A DNA stretch of 47,358 nt from Oscillospiraceae bacterium (GTDB lineage: Bacteria; Bacillota; Clostridia; Oscillospirales; CAG-272), in assembly GCA_015065005.1 (NCBI GenBank), contig SVRE01000007.1, positions 1-47,358 on the forward strand. Reading direction: 5' to 3'. Numbering within the stretch: position 1 is the stretch's first letter; every line of letters starts with the position of its first letter. Shown here piece after piece: positions 28,020-35,395 of this stretch. The translations under genes and the position numbers were made by a program. Under the pieces are notes generated by a model. It made no database searches and was not told the DNA's origin. It saw nothing but the letters and a program-made list of their open reading frames with translations.

Positions 28020-28358
28020 ATGGATAATGGTATCTCTAAAAAGATAAAGGCTTTAAAAATAGCCGGAACAATTATTTATGCAATAGTAACAATTATTCTG
28101 GTATCGGTTCTCGTAGCTTCGATTCCAAAGGATGGGGGCTTGGACGTGCTTGGATATGTTCTTGTTGTTATTGTTTATTGCCTTATCGCTTTAGTTGCTT
28201 ATATAGCCCCTATGGTTATTGGAATTGTTGGAATTGTGCTGACAAAAAGACACGTGTCAGGTGAAAAACAAAAAGCAAATATGACATATTTCATTCTTAT
28301 GGTAGCGTTACCTATTTTTACAGATGGGTTGTGCATTTGCACTCTATTTTTACTTTGA
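28020..28358 (+). CDS. small integral membrane protein, unknown function
   Basis: This is a 112-residue protein with about three to four hydrophobic helices (about 12-32, 43-75, 88-112) and few polar residues. No family was recognised. GGAGGTG precedes the ATG with good spacing. It lies 26 bp after the second nucleotidyltransferase gene and 11 bp before mscL, so it is probably cotranscribed with the end of the cluster. Confidence 0.6.
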   Translation: MDNGISKKIKALKIAGTIIYAIVTIILVSVLVASIPKDGGLDVLGYVLVVIVYCLIALVAYIAPMVIGIVGIVLTKRHVSGEKQKANMTYFILMVALPIFTDGLCICTLFLL

Positions 28359-28369
28359 GGAATTATATT

Positions 28370-28966
28370 ATGCCAAGAGAAAAGATAAAAAGGGAAAGAA
28401 AAAAGTTTTGGGGCGAGTTTAAAGCCTTCATATCGAAGGGTAGCGTTGTCGATTTAGCTGTTGCCATTGTTATCGGTACCGCCTTTAACAAAATTGTGTC
28501 CCAGCTTGTTGATAGCTTTATAACGCCCCTTATTGGCATTGTGCTGGGTGGCTTTAGCCTGGATGACCGAAAATGGGTTTACAAGGAGGCTGTGCTTGAT
28601 GCAGACGGCACAACAGTGATGGAGGCGGAAATAGCCTTTACCTATGGTGCATTTTTACAAGCGGTTATTGACTTTTTAATAATTGCATTTACTGTATTTG
28701 TGGTGGTTAAGCTGTACACAAGGGTGAAAAAGCATATTGAAGAAGAGGCTAAAAGGTTAAACGAAGCGCTGAACCCGGAAGAGGTTGAGGCACGCAAAAG
28801 GGCAGAGGAGGAGGCTCGACAAAAGGAAGAGCTTGCTAAAAAGCTGGAGGCTGAGCGCTTGGCTGAAATTGAAAGTCTCAAGCAGGAAAAGGAAGAGGCG
28901 CAAAGAGACTATTTCTTAAAGCAGCAGGAGCTTTTAACCCAAATTCGTGATGCGTTAAATAAGTAA
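28370..28966 (+). CDS. mscL: large-conductance mechanosensitive channel MscL with long charged C-terminal tail
   Basis: MscL releases solutes upon membrane tension. The N-terminal amphipathic helix and TM1 read KGSVVDLAVAIVIGTAFNKI, followed by SQLVDSFITPLIGIVLGG, then TM2 ending near residue 110. The family is usually about 130-150 residues; this protein has 198. The extra C-terminal part (about 125-198) is Glu/Lys/Arg-rich with heptad-like spacing and should be a long helix or coiled coil. The ATG at 28370 is used (TTGAGGAA upstream); the frame extends 13 codons further into the previous gene. Confidence 0.9.
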   Translation: MPREKIKRERKKFWGEFKAFISKGSVVDLAVAIVIGTAFNKIVSQLVDSFITPLIGIVLGGFSLDDRKWVYKEAVLDADGTTVMEAEIAFTYGAFLQAVIDFLIIAFTVFVVVKLYTRVKKHIEEEAKRLNEALNPEEVEARKRAEEEARQKEELAKKLEAERLAEIESLKQEKEEAQRDYFLKQQELLTQIRDALNK

Positions 28967-28969
28967 ATT

Positions 28970-28999
28970 AAAACGGCGTTGCAAAAGCAACGCCGTTTT
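28970..28999. terminator. rho-independent terminator after mscL
   Basis: A perfect 13-bp stem aaaacggcgttgc / gcaacgccgtttt with an AAAA loop ends the rightward cluster and could also serve the convergent SDR gene. Confidence 0.9.
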
Positions 29000-29034
29000 G
29001 ATTTTGTTCGATTTTAGCCACCCTGTGTCTGTTT

Positions 29035-29835
29035 TTACGGTCTTAAGCCCATTCCACCCTCCAGGGTGATTGTTTCTCCGTTCATAAATTTAAAGTCTGG
29101 GGAGGCAAGCTGTACGCACGCCCTTCCGATTTCTGTTTCGGGGTCGCCAAAGTGACCTGCAGGGGGCATTTTAACATTTGCCTTAAATGCATCGGGATAT
29201 GCCTTTTCAAAGCTTTCAAGCTGTGCGGTCCAAGCAAGAGGGCAAACTATATTTGTGTTAATTCCGTCCTTTGCCCATTCTGTTGCCGCAACTCTGGAAA
29301 GACCGCGTATGCCCTCCTTTGCTGCCGCATAAGAGCATTGACCGTAGTTGCCAAAAAGCCCGGCACCTGAGGCAAAGTTAATAATTGAGCCCTTTGTTTC
29401 CTTCAGGTAAGGGTAGCACGCCTTCATATAATAAAATGTTGCGTAAAGTCCCGAATACATAGCCAAGTTAAACTGCTCCGTTGTGTGGTCTTGAATTGTC
29501 ACACCGGAGGCGGATGCCTGCGCATTGTTAATAAGCACATCGATTCTGCCAAATTCACTGTATGCCTTCTCGCAAACATCCTTGGCAATGGCTTCATTGT
29601 CCTGTCCCTCGGAAATATCTGCCTGCAGGGCAAGAACCCTTATTCCGTAAAGTCTTTCAAGCTCTTCCTTTGCCTTTTCAAGCTTTGAAACATTTCTTCC
29701 TGTAATTACAAGATTGCAGCCCTCCTTTGAATATGCGGTTGCAATTCCGTAGCCTATGGAGCCACATCTGCCATCAGCAAGGGCAGCATAGCCCGCACCT
29801 GTAATTATAGCGGTTTTTCCCTTTAAAAAGCTCAT
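29035..29835 (-). CDS. short-chain dehydrogenase/reductase (SDR)
   Basis: This is an NAD(P)-dependent oxidoreductase of 266 residues. The Rossmann start TAIITGAGYAALADG and then GSIGYGIA contains the glycine pattern with an unusual insertion between the glycines. INNAQAS replaces the common NNAG, and CSYAAAKEGI carries the catalytic Tyr-x3-Lys. A catalytic Ser is plausible at FASGAG. The start overlaps the GH31 stop by 4 bp with AGGAGG inside the upstream gene. Clustering with GH31 suggests action on a released sugar or sugar-derived ketone; this is inferred. Confidence 0.86.
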   Translation of the reverse strand: MSFLKGKTAIITGAGYAALADGRCGSIGYGIATAYSKEGCNLVITGRNVSKLEKAKEELERLYGIRVLALQADISEGQDNEAIAKDVCEKAYSEFGRIDVLINNAQASASGVTIQDHTTEQFNLAMYSGLYATFYYMKACYPYLKETKGSIINFASGAGLFGNYGQCSYAAAKEGIRGLSRVAATEWAKDGINTNIVCPLAWTAQLESFEKAYPDAFKANVKMPPAGHFGDPETEIGRACVQLASPDFKFMNGETITLEGGMGLRP

Positions 29836-31406
29836 TTGTTAATCCTCCTAAACCATAGTAGTTTTTCAAGTGGGGTTGGCATAGTCAGTGTTTGCCTACC
29901 CTCATAAATATTACCGTCCTCATCCTGCCAGGTGCCAAATGGCAGGGTGATTTCCTTTTGCCGTGTCCCCTTTGTTACAACAGGGCAGACAAGAATGTCG
30001 CCCCCAAGCATAAACTCATCAGTAATATGAGCATAGCCCTGATTCGGGTCATTGTATTCAAGGCAGCGCAAAATCGGCTCCCCTGTTTTTTCTGCATTTG
30101 AAACAAGCTCTATAATCTCATCAGCTAATGCGCTGTGTAGCAGATATGCACTGTAAACCGTATTATAGGCGTCCTTAGAAAGCACGCGCCAAGGCGCCCT
30201 TGAAAATTGCATCATAGGGAATAGCGCAGATGCTTGTGCCATCCTTACAAACAACTCACTGTCAATTTTAAAACCGGGCTGATGGTCATCCGTCCAGGAG
30301 CCACCGCCAATCATATCTGGGCAAATAAACGGATGTCCAAACAATCCCTGTAAAATAGAGCAAGGCATCAATGACTCGATTCCGCCGTTTGTCCAAACGT
30401 GCTCCCTGTCGCAAAGGCGCTGTATGGTGGCCTTGCCGCCGCCCTTGTATGTGTCCTTGTATTCGTGGTATTTATATCTTGCACCAAACTCATTCCAGAC
30501 AATGTTCAGCGCTTCCGGATCGTGGTCTTGTCGTGGGGTACCGTTTATCATATATTCGGGGGCATACATTTCATAAGCGCCGCCGTCAAACTTAAAGCCG
30601 TCAACACCGTATTCACTCATTAAGAAATCAAGCTTTTCCCCAAGGTATTTGCGGTCACACTCGTTTCGCAGGTCAAGAATAGCGGAAAGTCCGTTCCACC
30701 ACTTGATAAGAGCAACATCACCCTCATTGTTACGCAAGAAAATTTTGTTGTAGGTATCGGGGCTGAATAAGCTACTTGTCGCCTTACAAAACTCAACCCC
30801 GTCAGGCGTTACGGTTGGAACAACCCAAAGCATAACGGTAAAGCCAAGGCTATGCAACTCATCAATCATGCCCTTCGGGTCAGGGAACTTATGAAAGTCA
30901 AATTTCCACTGGCCGTAGTGGGTGTGCCACCCCTCATCAATCATTAAAATCCCTGGCTCAAAGCCATTATCTATGATATCGTGGGCATATTTTAAAATCC
31001 CCTCTTGTGTTGGATTGTAGGCAAATTCCACCCAGCCGTTAAATTGCGCGGCTTTGAAAAATTCGCGGGGGAGTGTCTTTCCTTGCACTCTTGTTTCGTC
31101 AAAAGGGAAGTGATTATTCATTGCGTGCAGGTAAGCATCACGCAGGCAAGAGCCACCCTCGTAAAGGTAAAAATCCTTATCTCCCTCAAAGCAAAGCTCA
31201 CCGTTTGCTATGTAACACTTAAAGGGACTCTCACTCCAAATGTACCTGCCCTTTGAGGAAAGGAAAAGCGGCATAAATTGGTTGTGCTGATTCTTTATAA
31301 AATTGTGGGAATAGGTGCTGTCCTTTGAAATGGGCATTTCCGTTCCGTGAAAAACGTCACCGCCCCAAAAATACTCTCCGTCTTGGATTTTAGTTTTAAA
31401 AATCAT
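29832..31406 (-). CDS. glycoside hydrolase family 31 (alpha-glucosidase/xylosidase type)
   Basis: This is a 524-residue retaining alpha-glycosidase. The (beta/alpha)8 barrel contains GILMIDEGWHTHYGQWKFD, MLWVVPTVTPDG and the nucleophile region VDGFKFDGGAYE (Asp about 274). The later PDMIGGGSWTDD and MMQFSRAPWR match GH31 patterns. There is no signal peptide, so the substrate is probably an imported oligosaccharide. AAGGAG precedes the ATG. It is the middle gene of the GDPD-GH31-SDR operon. The exact sugar specificity is not readable. Confidence 0.88.
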   Translation of the reverse strand: MIFKTKIQDGEYFWGGDVFHGTEMPISKDSTYSHNFIKNQHNQFMPLFLSSKGRYIWSESPFKCYIANGELCFEGDKDFYLYEGGSCLRDAYLHAMNNHFPFDETRVQGKTLPREFFKAAQFNGWVEFAYNPTQEGILKYAHDIIDNGFEPGILMIDEGWHTHYGQWKFDFHKFPDPKGMIDELHSLGFTVMLWVVPTVTPDGVEFCKATSSLFSPDTYNKIFLRNNEGDVALIKWWNGLSAILDLRNECDRKYLGEKLDFLMSEYGVDGFKFDGGAYEMYAPEYMINGTPRQDHDPEALNIVWNEFGARYKYHEYKDTYKGGGKATIQRLCDREHVWTNGGIESLMPCSILQGLFGHPFICPDMIGGGSWTDDHQPGFKIDSELFVRMAQASALFPMMQFSRAPWRVLSKDAYNTVYSAYLLHSALADEIIELVSNAEKTGEPILRCLEYNDPNQGYAHITDEFMLGGDILVCPVVTKGTRQKEITLPFGTWQDEDGNIYEGRQTLTMPTPLEKLLWFRRINK

Positions 31407-31433
31407 ATTTTCTCCTTGTCAGCATGGAACAGC

Positions 31434-32153
31434 TTATTCAAGAATGTTGGAGGTAATGTAGTCAATACCCCACTCAGCAAAGCGCTCTGCATCCTCGGCT
31501 GAGTCAACTGTCCAACAGTTAACCTTCAAGCCCGCCTCGTGGCACGCATCAATTTGCTCCTTTGTCAGCTCCTTGCACCAAACGTCAACGTCAATTTTGT
31601 CACGCTTAAGCCTTTCAATCTCCTCATCAGTTACCTTCCAAAACAGATATTGAACGCTTTGCTTTGGCAAAACCCTTCTTACCTTTAACAGATTTTCGTA
31701 ATTAAAGGAAATAAAGGTCAAGTTTTTTGTATAGTCAAATTCATTTATAATGTAGATAATTTTTTCGATTTCCTCATCTGTAAACTCGGATTTCAGCTCC
31801 AAAATTGCGTGCTTTTCGTATTTTTTGCAAATGCTAAGGTAGTTTTCCAATGAGGCAGGGCGTAAGTCACACCTGTTTTTTGTTCCATCCTTATCGTACA
31901 GAATAATGCTTTGTAAGGCTTCTAAGGAAGAACCCTCCAAGCGGATGTCCTCACCCGCAATGCGCCTTAAATTGTCATCATGTCCAAGGACAAACCTACC
32001 GTTTGATGTTCTGTACACATCGGTTTCAATCCCGTAATACGAACGGTTGCCCGCCGCCACAAAGGCAGCATTGGTATTTTCCGTTTCGATACCGGATAGT
32101 CCCCTGTGCGCAATCATACGCACTCTTTTTTTCTTGAATTTTATAGTGTTCAT
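31434..32153 (-). CDS. glycerophosphodiester phosphodiesterase (UgpQ-like)
   Basis: This enzyme hydrolyses glycerophosphodiesters to glycerol-3-phosphate and an alcohol. It is a TIM-barrel protein of about 239 residues with the signatures MIAHRGLSGIETENT (metal and catalytic His/Glu), GIETDVYRTSNG and LGHDDNLRRI. KHAILELKSE and VNCWTVDSAEDA complete the pattern. There is no signal peptide. The ATG at 32153 follows GAGGT at 9 bp; an in-frame ATG at 32171 is an alternative. It is the first gene of a leftward operon whose promoter and leader region is tandemly duplicated. Confidence 0.9.
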   Translation of the reverse strand: MNTIKFKKKRVRMIAHRGLSGIETENTNAAFVAAGNRSYYGIETDVYRTSNGRFVLGHDDNLRRIAGEDIRLEGSSLEALQSIILYDKDGTKNRCDLRPASLENYLSICKKYEKHAILELKSEFTDEEIEKIIYIINEFDYTKNLTFISFNYENLLKVRRVLPKQSVQYLFWKVTDEEIERLKRDKIDVDVWCKELTKEQIDACHEAGLKVNCWTVDSAEDAERFAEWGIDYITSNILE

Positions 32154-32158
32154 ATTGT

Positions 32159-32234
32159 AATTACCTCGCATAATTCCTATTGTGTCACCATATAATAATT
32201 ACCTCGCATTATTCCTATTGTGTCACCATATAAT
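32159..32234. repeat. tandem 38-bp duplication in the GDPD leader
   Basis: Two copies (32159-32196 and 32197-32234) of a 38-bp unit differ at one base. Each unit carries, on the minus strand, an ATTATAT -10-like sequence, an AGGAAT(t/a)ATG and a GAGGT ribosome-binding sequence. Confidence 0.9.
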
Positions 32235-32256
32235 AATTGTATATCAAAAAAGACAA
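32228..32256 (-). promoter_or_regulatory. putative promoter of the GDPD-GH31-SDR operon
   Basis: On the minus strand TTGTCT (32251-32256) and TTATAT (32228-32233) are 17 bp apart. The -10 lies in the distal copy of the 38-bp duplication. Confidence 0.45.
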
Positions 32257-32323
32257 GTTGTCAATGTGGAAAGAGGCAAAAACAGCCAAATTCCAAACGA
32301 AAAAATAATATTAAAAATAATGC

Positions 32324-32352
32324 TTGACAACAGGAATAAAATGTGATAAAAT
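32324..32352 (+). promoter_or_regulatory. promoter of tRNA-Gln
   Basis: TTGACA (32324-32329) and TAAAAT (32347-32352) are separated by 17 bp, 12 bp before the mature tRNA 5' end. Confidence 0.75.
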
Positions 32353-32364
32353 ACTAAAGCATAT

Positions 32365-32440
32365 TGGGATATAGCCAAGCGGTAAGGCACCAGACTTTGA
32401 CTCTGGCATTTCGATGGTTCGAATCCATCTATCCCAGCCA
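32365..32440 (+). tRNA. tRNA-Gln (anticodon TTG)
   Basis: This is a full 76-nt cloverleaf. The acceptor stem TGGGATA pairs with TATCCCA. The anticodon stem CCAGA/TCTGG flanks the loop CTTTGAC, giving anticodon TTG. The T arm is GATGG-TTCGAAT-CCATC. CCA is encoded. It marks the junction between core genes and the AT-rich accessory island to the right. Confidence 0.97.
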
Positions 32441-32446
32441 ATAAGT

Positions 32447-32482
32447 ACCGATTCGAACGCTATGTTTGAGTCGGTCTTTTTT
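32447..32482 (+). terminator. terminator of tRNA-Gln
   Basis: The stem accgattcgaac / gtttgagtcggt (two G-U pairs) with a 5-nt loop is followed by CTTTTTTT, directly after the tRNA. Confidence 0.8.
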
Positions 32483-32660
32483 TGTTTTATGAGGTAGATA
32501 TATTTGTATCTTTGCTCACACATACAAACCTTGCATTCTTGCACTATTTCAAAAGCAAGAAGGCAGTATTCACAAGGCTTCAAGCACGATTTCAAAAGTG
32601 CAATTTGATGTGCATTCTTAACAGCTTTTAACTGCAATTTTGCATACTTGAAAATAAAAT

Positions 32661-32924
32661 ATTTAATTGCCTTTCGAGTGGCATATTTTAGCATAGTCCT
32701 CGTATTTGTCAACAGATATTACTTAAAGCAAATATTGTTGAAAACTTAAATTACATATACCTTACAAAGTCAAGTAGCGATACTTGGCTTTTTTCTTTTT
32801 ATACAATATTTTCCCACACAGGTGTTGATAATTAGCCTGTTGACAAATACATTGTATTCAAAATATTAAAAACTCAATATCAGACTATGCTATGCCACTT
32901 TTGCCGAAAGGCAATATAATTAAA
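32661..32924. repeat. long imperfect inverted repeat with nested hairpin
   Basis: The left arm (32661-32715) and right arm (32838-32924) are complementary in blocks. Blocks include GTATTTGTCAACAG with CTGTTGACAAATAC, GCATAGTC with GACTATGC, AGTGGCAT with its complement, TGCCTTTCG with CGAAAGGCA, and ATTTAAT with its complement. Insertions of 4-28 bp separate the blocks. Between the arms a perfect-but-one hairpin aagtcaagta-gcga-tacttggctt (32767-32790) is followed by a T run. This accounts for most of the gene-free 32441-33039 stretch. It resembles a decayed MITE-type element; no transposase is attached. Confidence 0.7.
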
Positions 32925-32942
32925 TATAAAAAGGAGAATGAT

Positions 32943-33027
32943 ATGAAGGTATTTATATCAGTAAAACTAAAAATCCCATTGGTGAGCTTGTTAGCAATAC
33001 CAATGAGATTTTGAAAAAGTATAATTA
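32943..33027 (+). pseudogene. frameshifted micro-ORF remnant (about 28 codons)
   Basis: A good RBS (AAAAAGGAG) precedes the ATG at 32943, but the ATG frame gives only a 23-codon peptide ending at 33015. One base off, an open frame reads GIYISKTKNPIGELVSNT, then NEILKKYN and a TAG at 33025-33027. A single lost base near codon 2 would explain this. It may be the relic of a small element-encoded protein. The family is not recognised. Confidence 0.4.
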
Positions 33028-33039
33028 GTAATTAAAAAA

Positions 33040-33267
33040 TCACTCTGCTATTAGGTCTTGTATTATATTTTCGAAATGGATGCTGTTTAAATTTGTATTA
33101 TTGCAGTGATTGACCAACGCTTGTGCTTTGGCTTTATTGTCTGTCAAGTCATTAAAAGCCTTTATTAATTCGTAGGATTTATCATTCGTTTTGATTAATG
33201 CAATACCGTAAAAAATAATTTCATTGTCGGTATAATATGTTGTACTTGTTAATATATATTTCTTCAT
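33040..33267 (-). CDS. small DUF6514-like protein
   Basis: This 75-residue protein begins MKKYILTSTTYYTDNEIIFY and continues with YGIALIK and a C-terminal HFENIIQDLIAE. The layout resembles the small DUF6514 proteins of clostridial genomes, whose function is unknown. It lies 20 bp downstream of the helix-turn-helix gene on the same strand and is probably cotranscribed with it. No RBS stronger than an A-rich AGTAAAAA stretch is visible. Confidence 0.5.
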   Translation of the reverse strand: MKKYILTSTTYYTDNEIIFYGIALIKTNDKSYELIKAFNDLTDNKAKAQALVNHCNNTNLNSIHFENIIQDLIAE

Positions 33268-33287
33268 TTTTTACTCTCAAAGTCAAA

Positions 33288-33521
33288 TTATATTAAAGAT
33301 AAATCTTTTCCATAGACGCAAGCGTTCAATTCGCCTACATTGACAGATAAAGAATTGAATATCCGTCTTACAGTTGACCATTTTGGGTCGGCATCACCAA
33401 GCTCAATGTTTTCAAGTGCAGTTACACTCATTTTGCTCAGTTCTGCCAACTCTGCCACGGTCCAATGCTTATGTTCTCTTTTATCTCGAATAAAACGTCC
33501 TATATCACGATAAATCGTCAT
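33288..33521 (-). CDS. XRE-family helix-turn-helix regulator
   Basis: This is a 77-residue DNA-binding protein made of a single HTH_3 domain: IGRFIRDKREHKHWTVAELA then ELSKMSVTALENIELGDADP, with the Q/T-V-A-E-L-A turn characteristic of Cro/CI proteins. AGGAGGTG lies 6-7 bp before the ATG. It is likely the regulator of its own two-gene unit. The neighbouring inverted repeat and IS context suggest it belongs to the accessory island. Confidence 0.82.
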   Translation of the reverse strand: MTIYRDIGRFIRDKREHKHWTVAELAELSKMSVTALENIELGDADPKWSTVRRIFNSLSVNVGELNACVYGKDLSLI

Positions 33522-33860
33522 TTATCAACACCTCCTATCCAAATGATTTTAAGAGGTGTTAAATTGTTTTAAAATCTACCGCACTTGAGAATTGTGACTA
33601 ATTTGTTAAATGTTAACATCCCACATTTAAAAAAGATAAAAAGAACACAATTTTCTTCAAGTTTTTAAAATTTTTCACATTTTCATAGAAAATAAATATG
33701 GACAAAAAATGCCATTGGCATACTGTAAAAACAGTGCCAATGGCATTTTTCATTAATAATGATTTTTTAACGTTGAAAATTAAATATGGGAAACGATTTT
33801 TCGACAAGTGGTTGGAAAACGAGGGGCAAGACGTCATAGTCACCTGCCTTCCCTTGCCTC
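33522..33860. other. gene-free spacer with hairpin and REP-like palindrome
   Basis: No convincing coding region is present. It holds the presumed promoter region of the HTH gene, a very strong hairpin (33705-33750), and a sequence at 33797-33830 (tttttcgacaagtggttgg...) that recurs in variant form at 34561-34594. The recurrence brackets the 180-codon gene at 33861-34403. Confidence 0.6.
33705..33750. terminator. strong hairpin, likely terminator (minus-strand gene 33861-34403)
   Basis: A perfect 16-bp stem (aaaaatgccattggca / tgccaatggcattttt) carries an inner 4-bp stem CTGT/ACAG with an AAAA loop. T runs are present on both strands. It lies 110 bp beyond the stop of the minus-strand gene. 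Confidence 0.7.
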
Positions 33861-34403
33861 TTAAATGTTTATGCGTTTATGATATTTTTTTCCTATTTTA
33901 CAAGAATCTTTATCGTAAAACTCTTTATCAAAAATGTTCATTTCTTCGCCGTATTCAAAGAGATACTGAAAAGTCATAGGATCTGAAAATTTTCTTGCGA
34001 AATGATATAGATTGTAAAAATATTGAATAACATCTTCGTTCATCAAAATTCGATCTACTTCATATTTGAAAAATTTAAACTCTCTATCTGAAATTATTTT
34101 TTGTTTTTTCAAATAACAAATATAAGAAAAATAAGATAATGTTTTATCTACTTGTCTTTCTAATTCTCCACTACCATGAAAATAATCATTATACCACTCT
34201 ATACCGTATTCTATTTTATAAATTATAGAGCTTATATCGTTATCTGTTCTAATTTTTTCTGTTAAATCATTAATGTAATCTGCTCTTTTTAGCTTTGTGG
34301 TTTTATTGTACTGATATAATGAAAAGAATCCACCTACAATTACTGCAATTAAGCCTAAAAAGGCAATAATATCACCTGTGTTAAAAGTATTGTCAAAAAT
34401 CAT
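33861..34403 (-). CDS. membrane-anchored protein of unknown function
   Basis: This 180-residue protein has one N-terminal membrane helix (about residues 11-30, IIAFLGLIAVIVGGFFSLYQ), a short basic segment (TKLKRADYINDL) and a mainly helical soluble part rich in Tyr and Phe. The architecture resembles DUF4760-like single-span proteins, but this is not a firm assignment. The gene lies in the toxin-cassette island and is bracketed by a repeated REP-like sequence. It could be a leftover immunity or accessory gene of a lost cassette; that is inference from position. Confidence 0.55.
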   Translation of the reverse strand: MIFDNTFNTGDIIAFLGLIAVIVGGFFSLYQYNKTTKLKRADYINDLTEKIRTDNDISSIIYKIEYGIEWYNDYFHGSGELERQVDKTLSYFSYICYLKKQKIISDREFKFFKYEVDRILMNEDVIQYFYNLYHFARKFSDPMTFQYLFEYGEEMNIFDKEFYDKDSCKIGKKYHKRINI

Positions 34404-34735
34404 ATCTACCTCCGCAATTTTAATTTATTTGTCGTTTTCGCCATCAGCAAGCATTGTAATTTCATAGCTGCAGGAAAAAAGAGAGATGGTCTGCTTTTAT
34501 CCCTTATCTCCGCGCCTTATTTGATAATCTTTAATAACGAGAGTCAAATCGTAAAAGCGACTTTTTCGGCAAGCGGTTGGGAAACAAGGGGCGAGGGTGG
34601 AGTGTCAGTCAAGACTGACCACCGTCCCCTGTCTTCCCTGTAAAGAGGTTGTCCAAAGGTACAGGTTGGATGTCGTCAAGACAGACCACCGTCCCCTGTC
34701 TTCTCTGTCTTCTTATCTCCCTGTCTTCCTAAACC
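34404..34735. other. gene-free spacer with REP-like palindromes
   Basis: No plausible gene was found. 34561-34594 repeats the sequence at 33797-33830. 34588-34629 is a palindrome (GGGG, GGTGG, GTCAGTC-aa-GACTGAC, CCACC, CCCC). 34674-34713 is a second partial copy, sharing GTCAAGAC-N2-ACCACCGTCCCC and then TGTCTT. Confidence 0.6.
34588..34713. repeat. REP-like palindromic repeats, two copies
   Basis: The first copy is a hairpin with arms GTCAGTC/GACTGAC extended by GGTG/CACC and GGGG/CCCC. The second copy has only the right half. A third copy lies at 36311-36360. Confidence 0.7.
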
Positions 34736-35395
34736 TCATTCATTATCAGCACCGGAATACGTAAATTCCACTTCTTCATATCGTTCTAATTCGTTATCTA
34801 AAGGCACATTAAACCTATCAAAATATTTTGGAATATATCTTTCTGAAAACCATCCTCCTGAATAGGTTAAAATTACTGTCAAATCTTCAAGAGAGTAACT
34901 AATTATTTCGTAAAACGCCTCTATGTATCTTTCGTTTTCAATATATTTAACTTTGTATCCAGAAACATTCTTATGACTTGTTGAACAAAATTTGCTTGAG
35001 CAAAACAAATCAGTAAAACTTTCATCATATGGATTTTTATTCTCCAAAAAACAACTCCCATTCAAAAATATAGTGTTTGTACCCTCTTCCTTAATTCTTT
35101 TCTTAACGTTTGAAATATAGTGTTCCAAATTCTCTATATTATCAAATTTCAGTTCTAAATAAACATCACATTCTTCATTATAGTAAGCATAATAATAAAA
35201 CGACTCTATTTTCGCGGTTAATGGTATTTCTTCTAAAAATAATTTGGAATAAATAGGATATTCTTTGGAATTATAATCTGCAATATCATCAGTATAACGT
35301 ATATCTTCCTCCATAGTTATGGTTAGATATATAGCTACGGAAATTATAAATATTGCAATCAAAGACACAACAGTAACAATTACTTTTCTAGTCAT
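34736..35395 (-). CDS. candidate immunity protein of orphan cassette B, membrane anchored
   Basis: This is a 219-residue protein with one N-terminal membrane helix (about 4-26) and a soluble extracytoplasmic part rich in aromatic residues, including Cys pairs near residues 112 and 131-137. No family was recognised. Its ATG overlaps the stop of the upstream orphan toxin frame by 8 bp, and GGAGGG supplies an RBS, a coupling typical of toxin-immunity pairs. The outward-facing topology suggests that the cognate toxin acts outside the cytoplasmic membrane. Function is inferred from context only. Confidence 0.55.
   Translation of the reverse strand: MTRKVIVTVVSLIAIFIISVAIYLTITMEEDIRYTDDIADYNSKEYPIYSKLFLEEIPLTAKIESFYYYAYYNEECDVYLELKFDNIENLEHYISNVKKRIKEEGTNTIFLNGSCFLENKNPYDESFTDLFCSSKFCSTSHKNVSGYKVKYIENERYIEAFYEIISYSLEDLTVILTYSGGWFSERYIPKYFDRFNVPLDNELERYEEVEFTYSGADNE

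Noticed and set aside
32311-32712. Long open frame antisense to tRNA-Gln
   Set aside because: Part of it is the reverse complement of the tRNA, a frequent source of false genes, and it starts with TTG inside the inverted repeat without an RBS.
33698-33979. 93-codon open frame beginning in the 33705 hairpin
   Set aside because: Its first codons are the hairpin itself and it overlaps the minus-strand 180-codon gene; no RBS is present.
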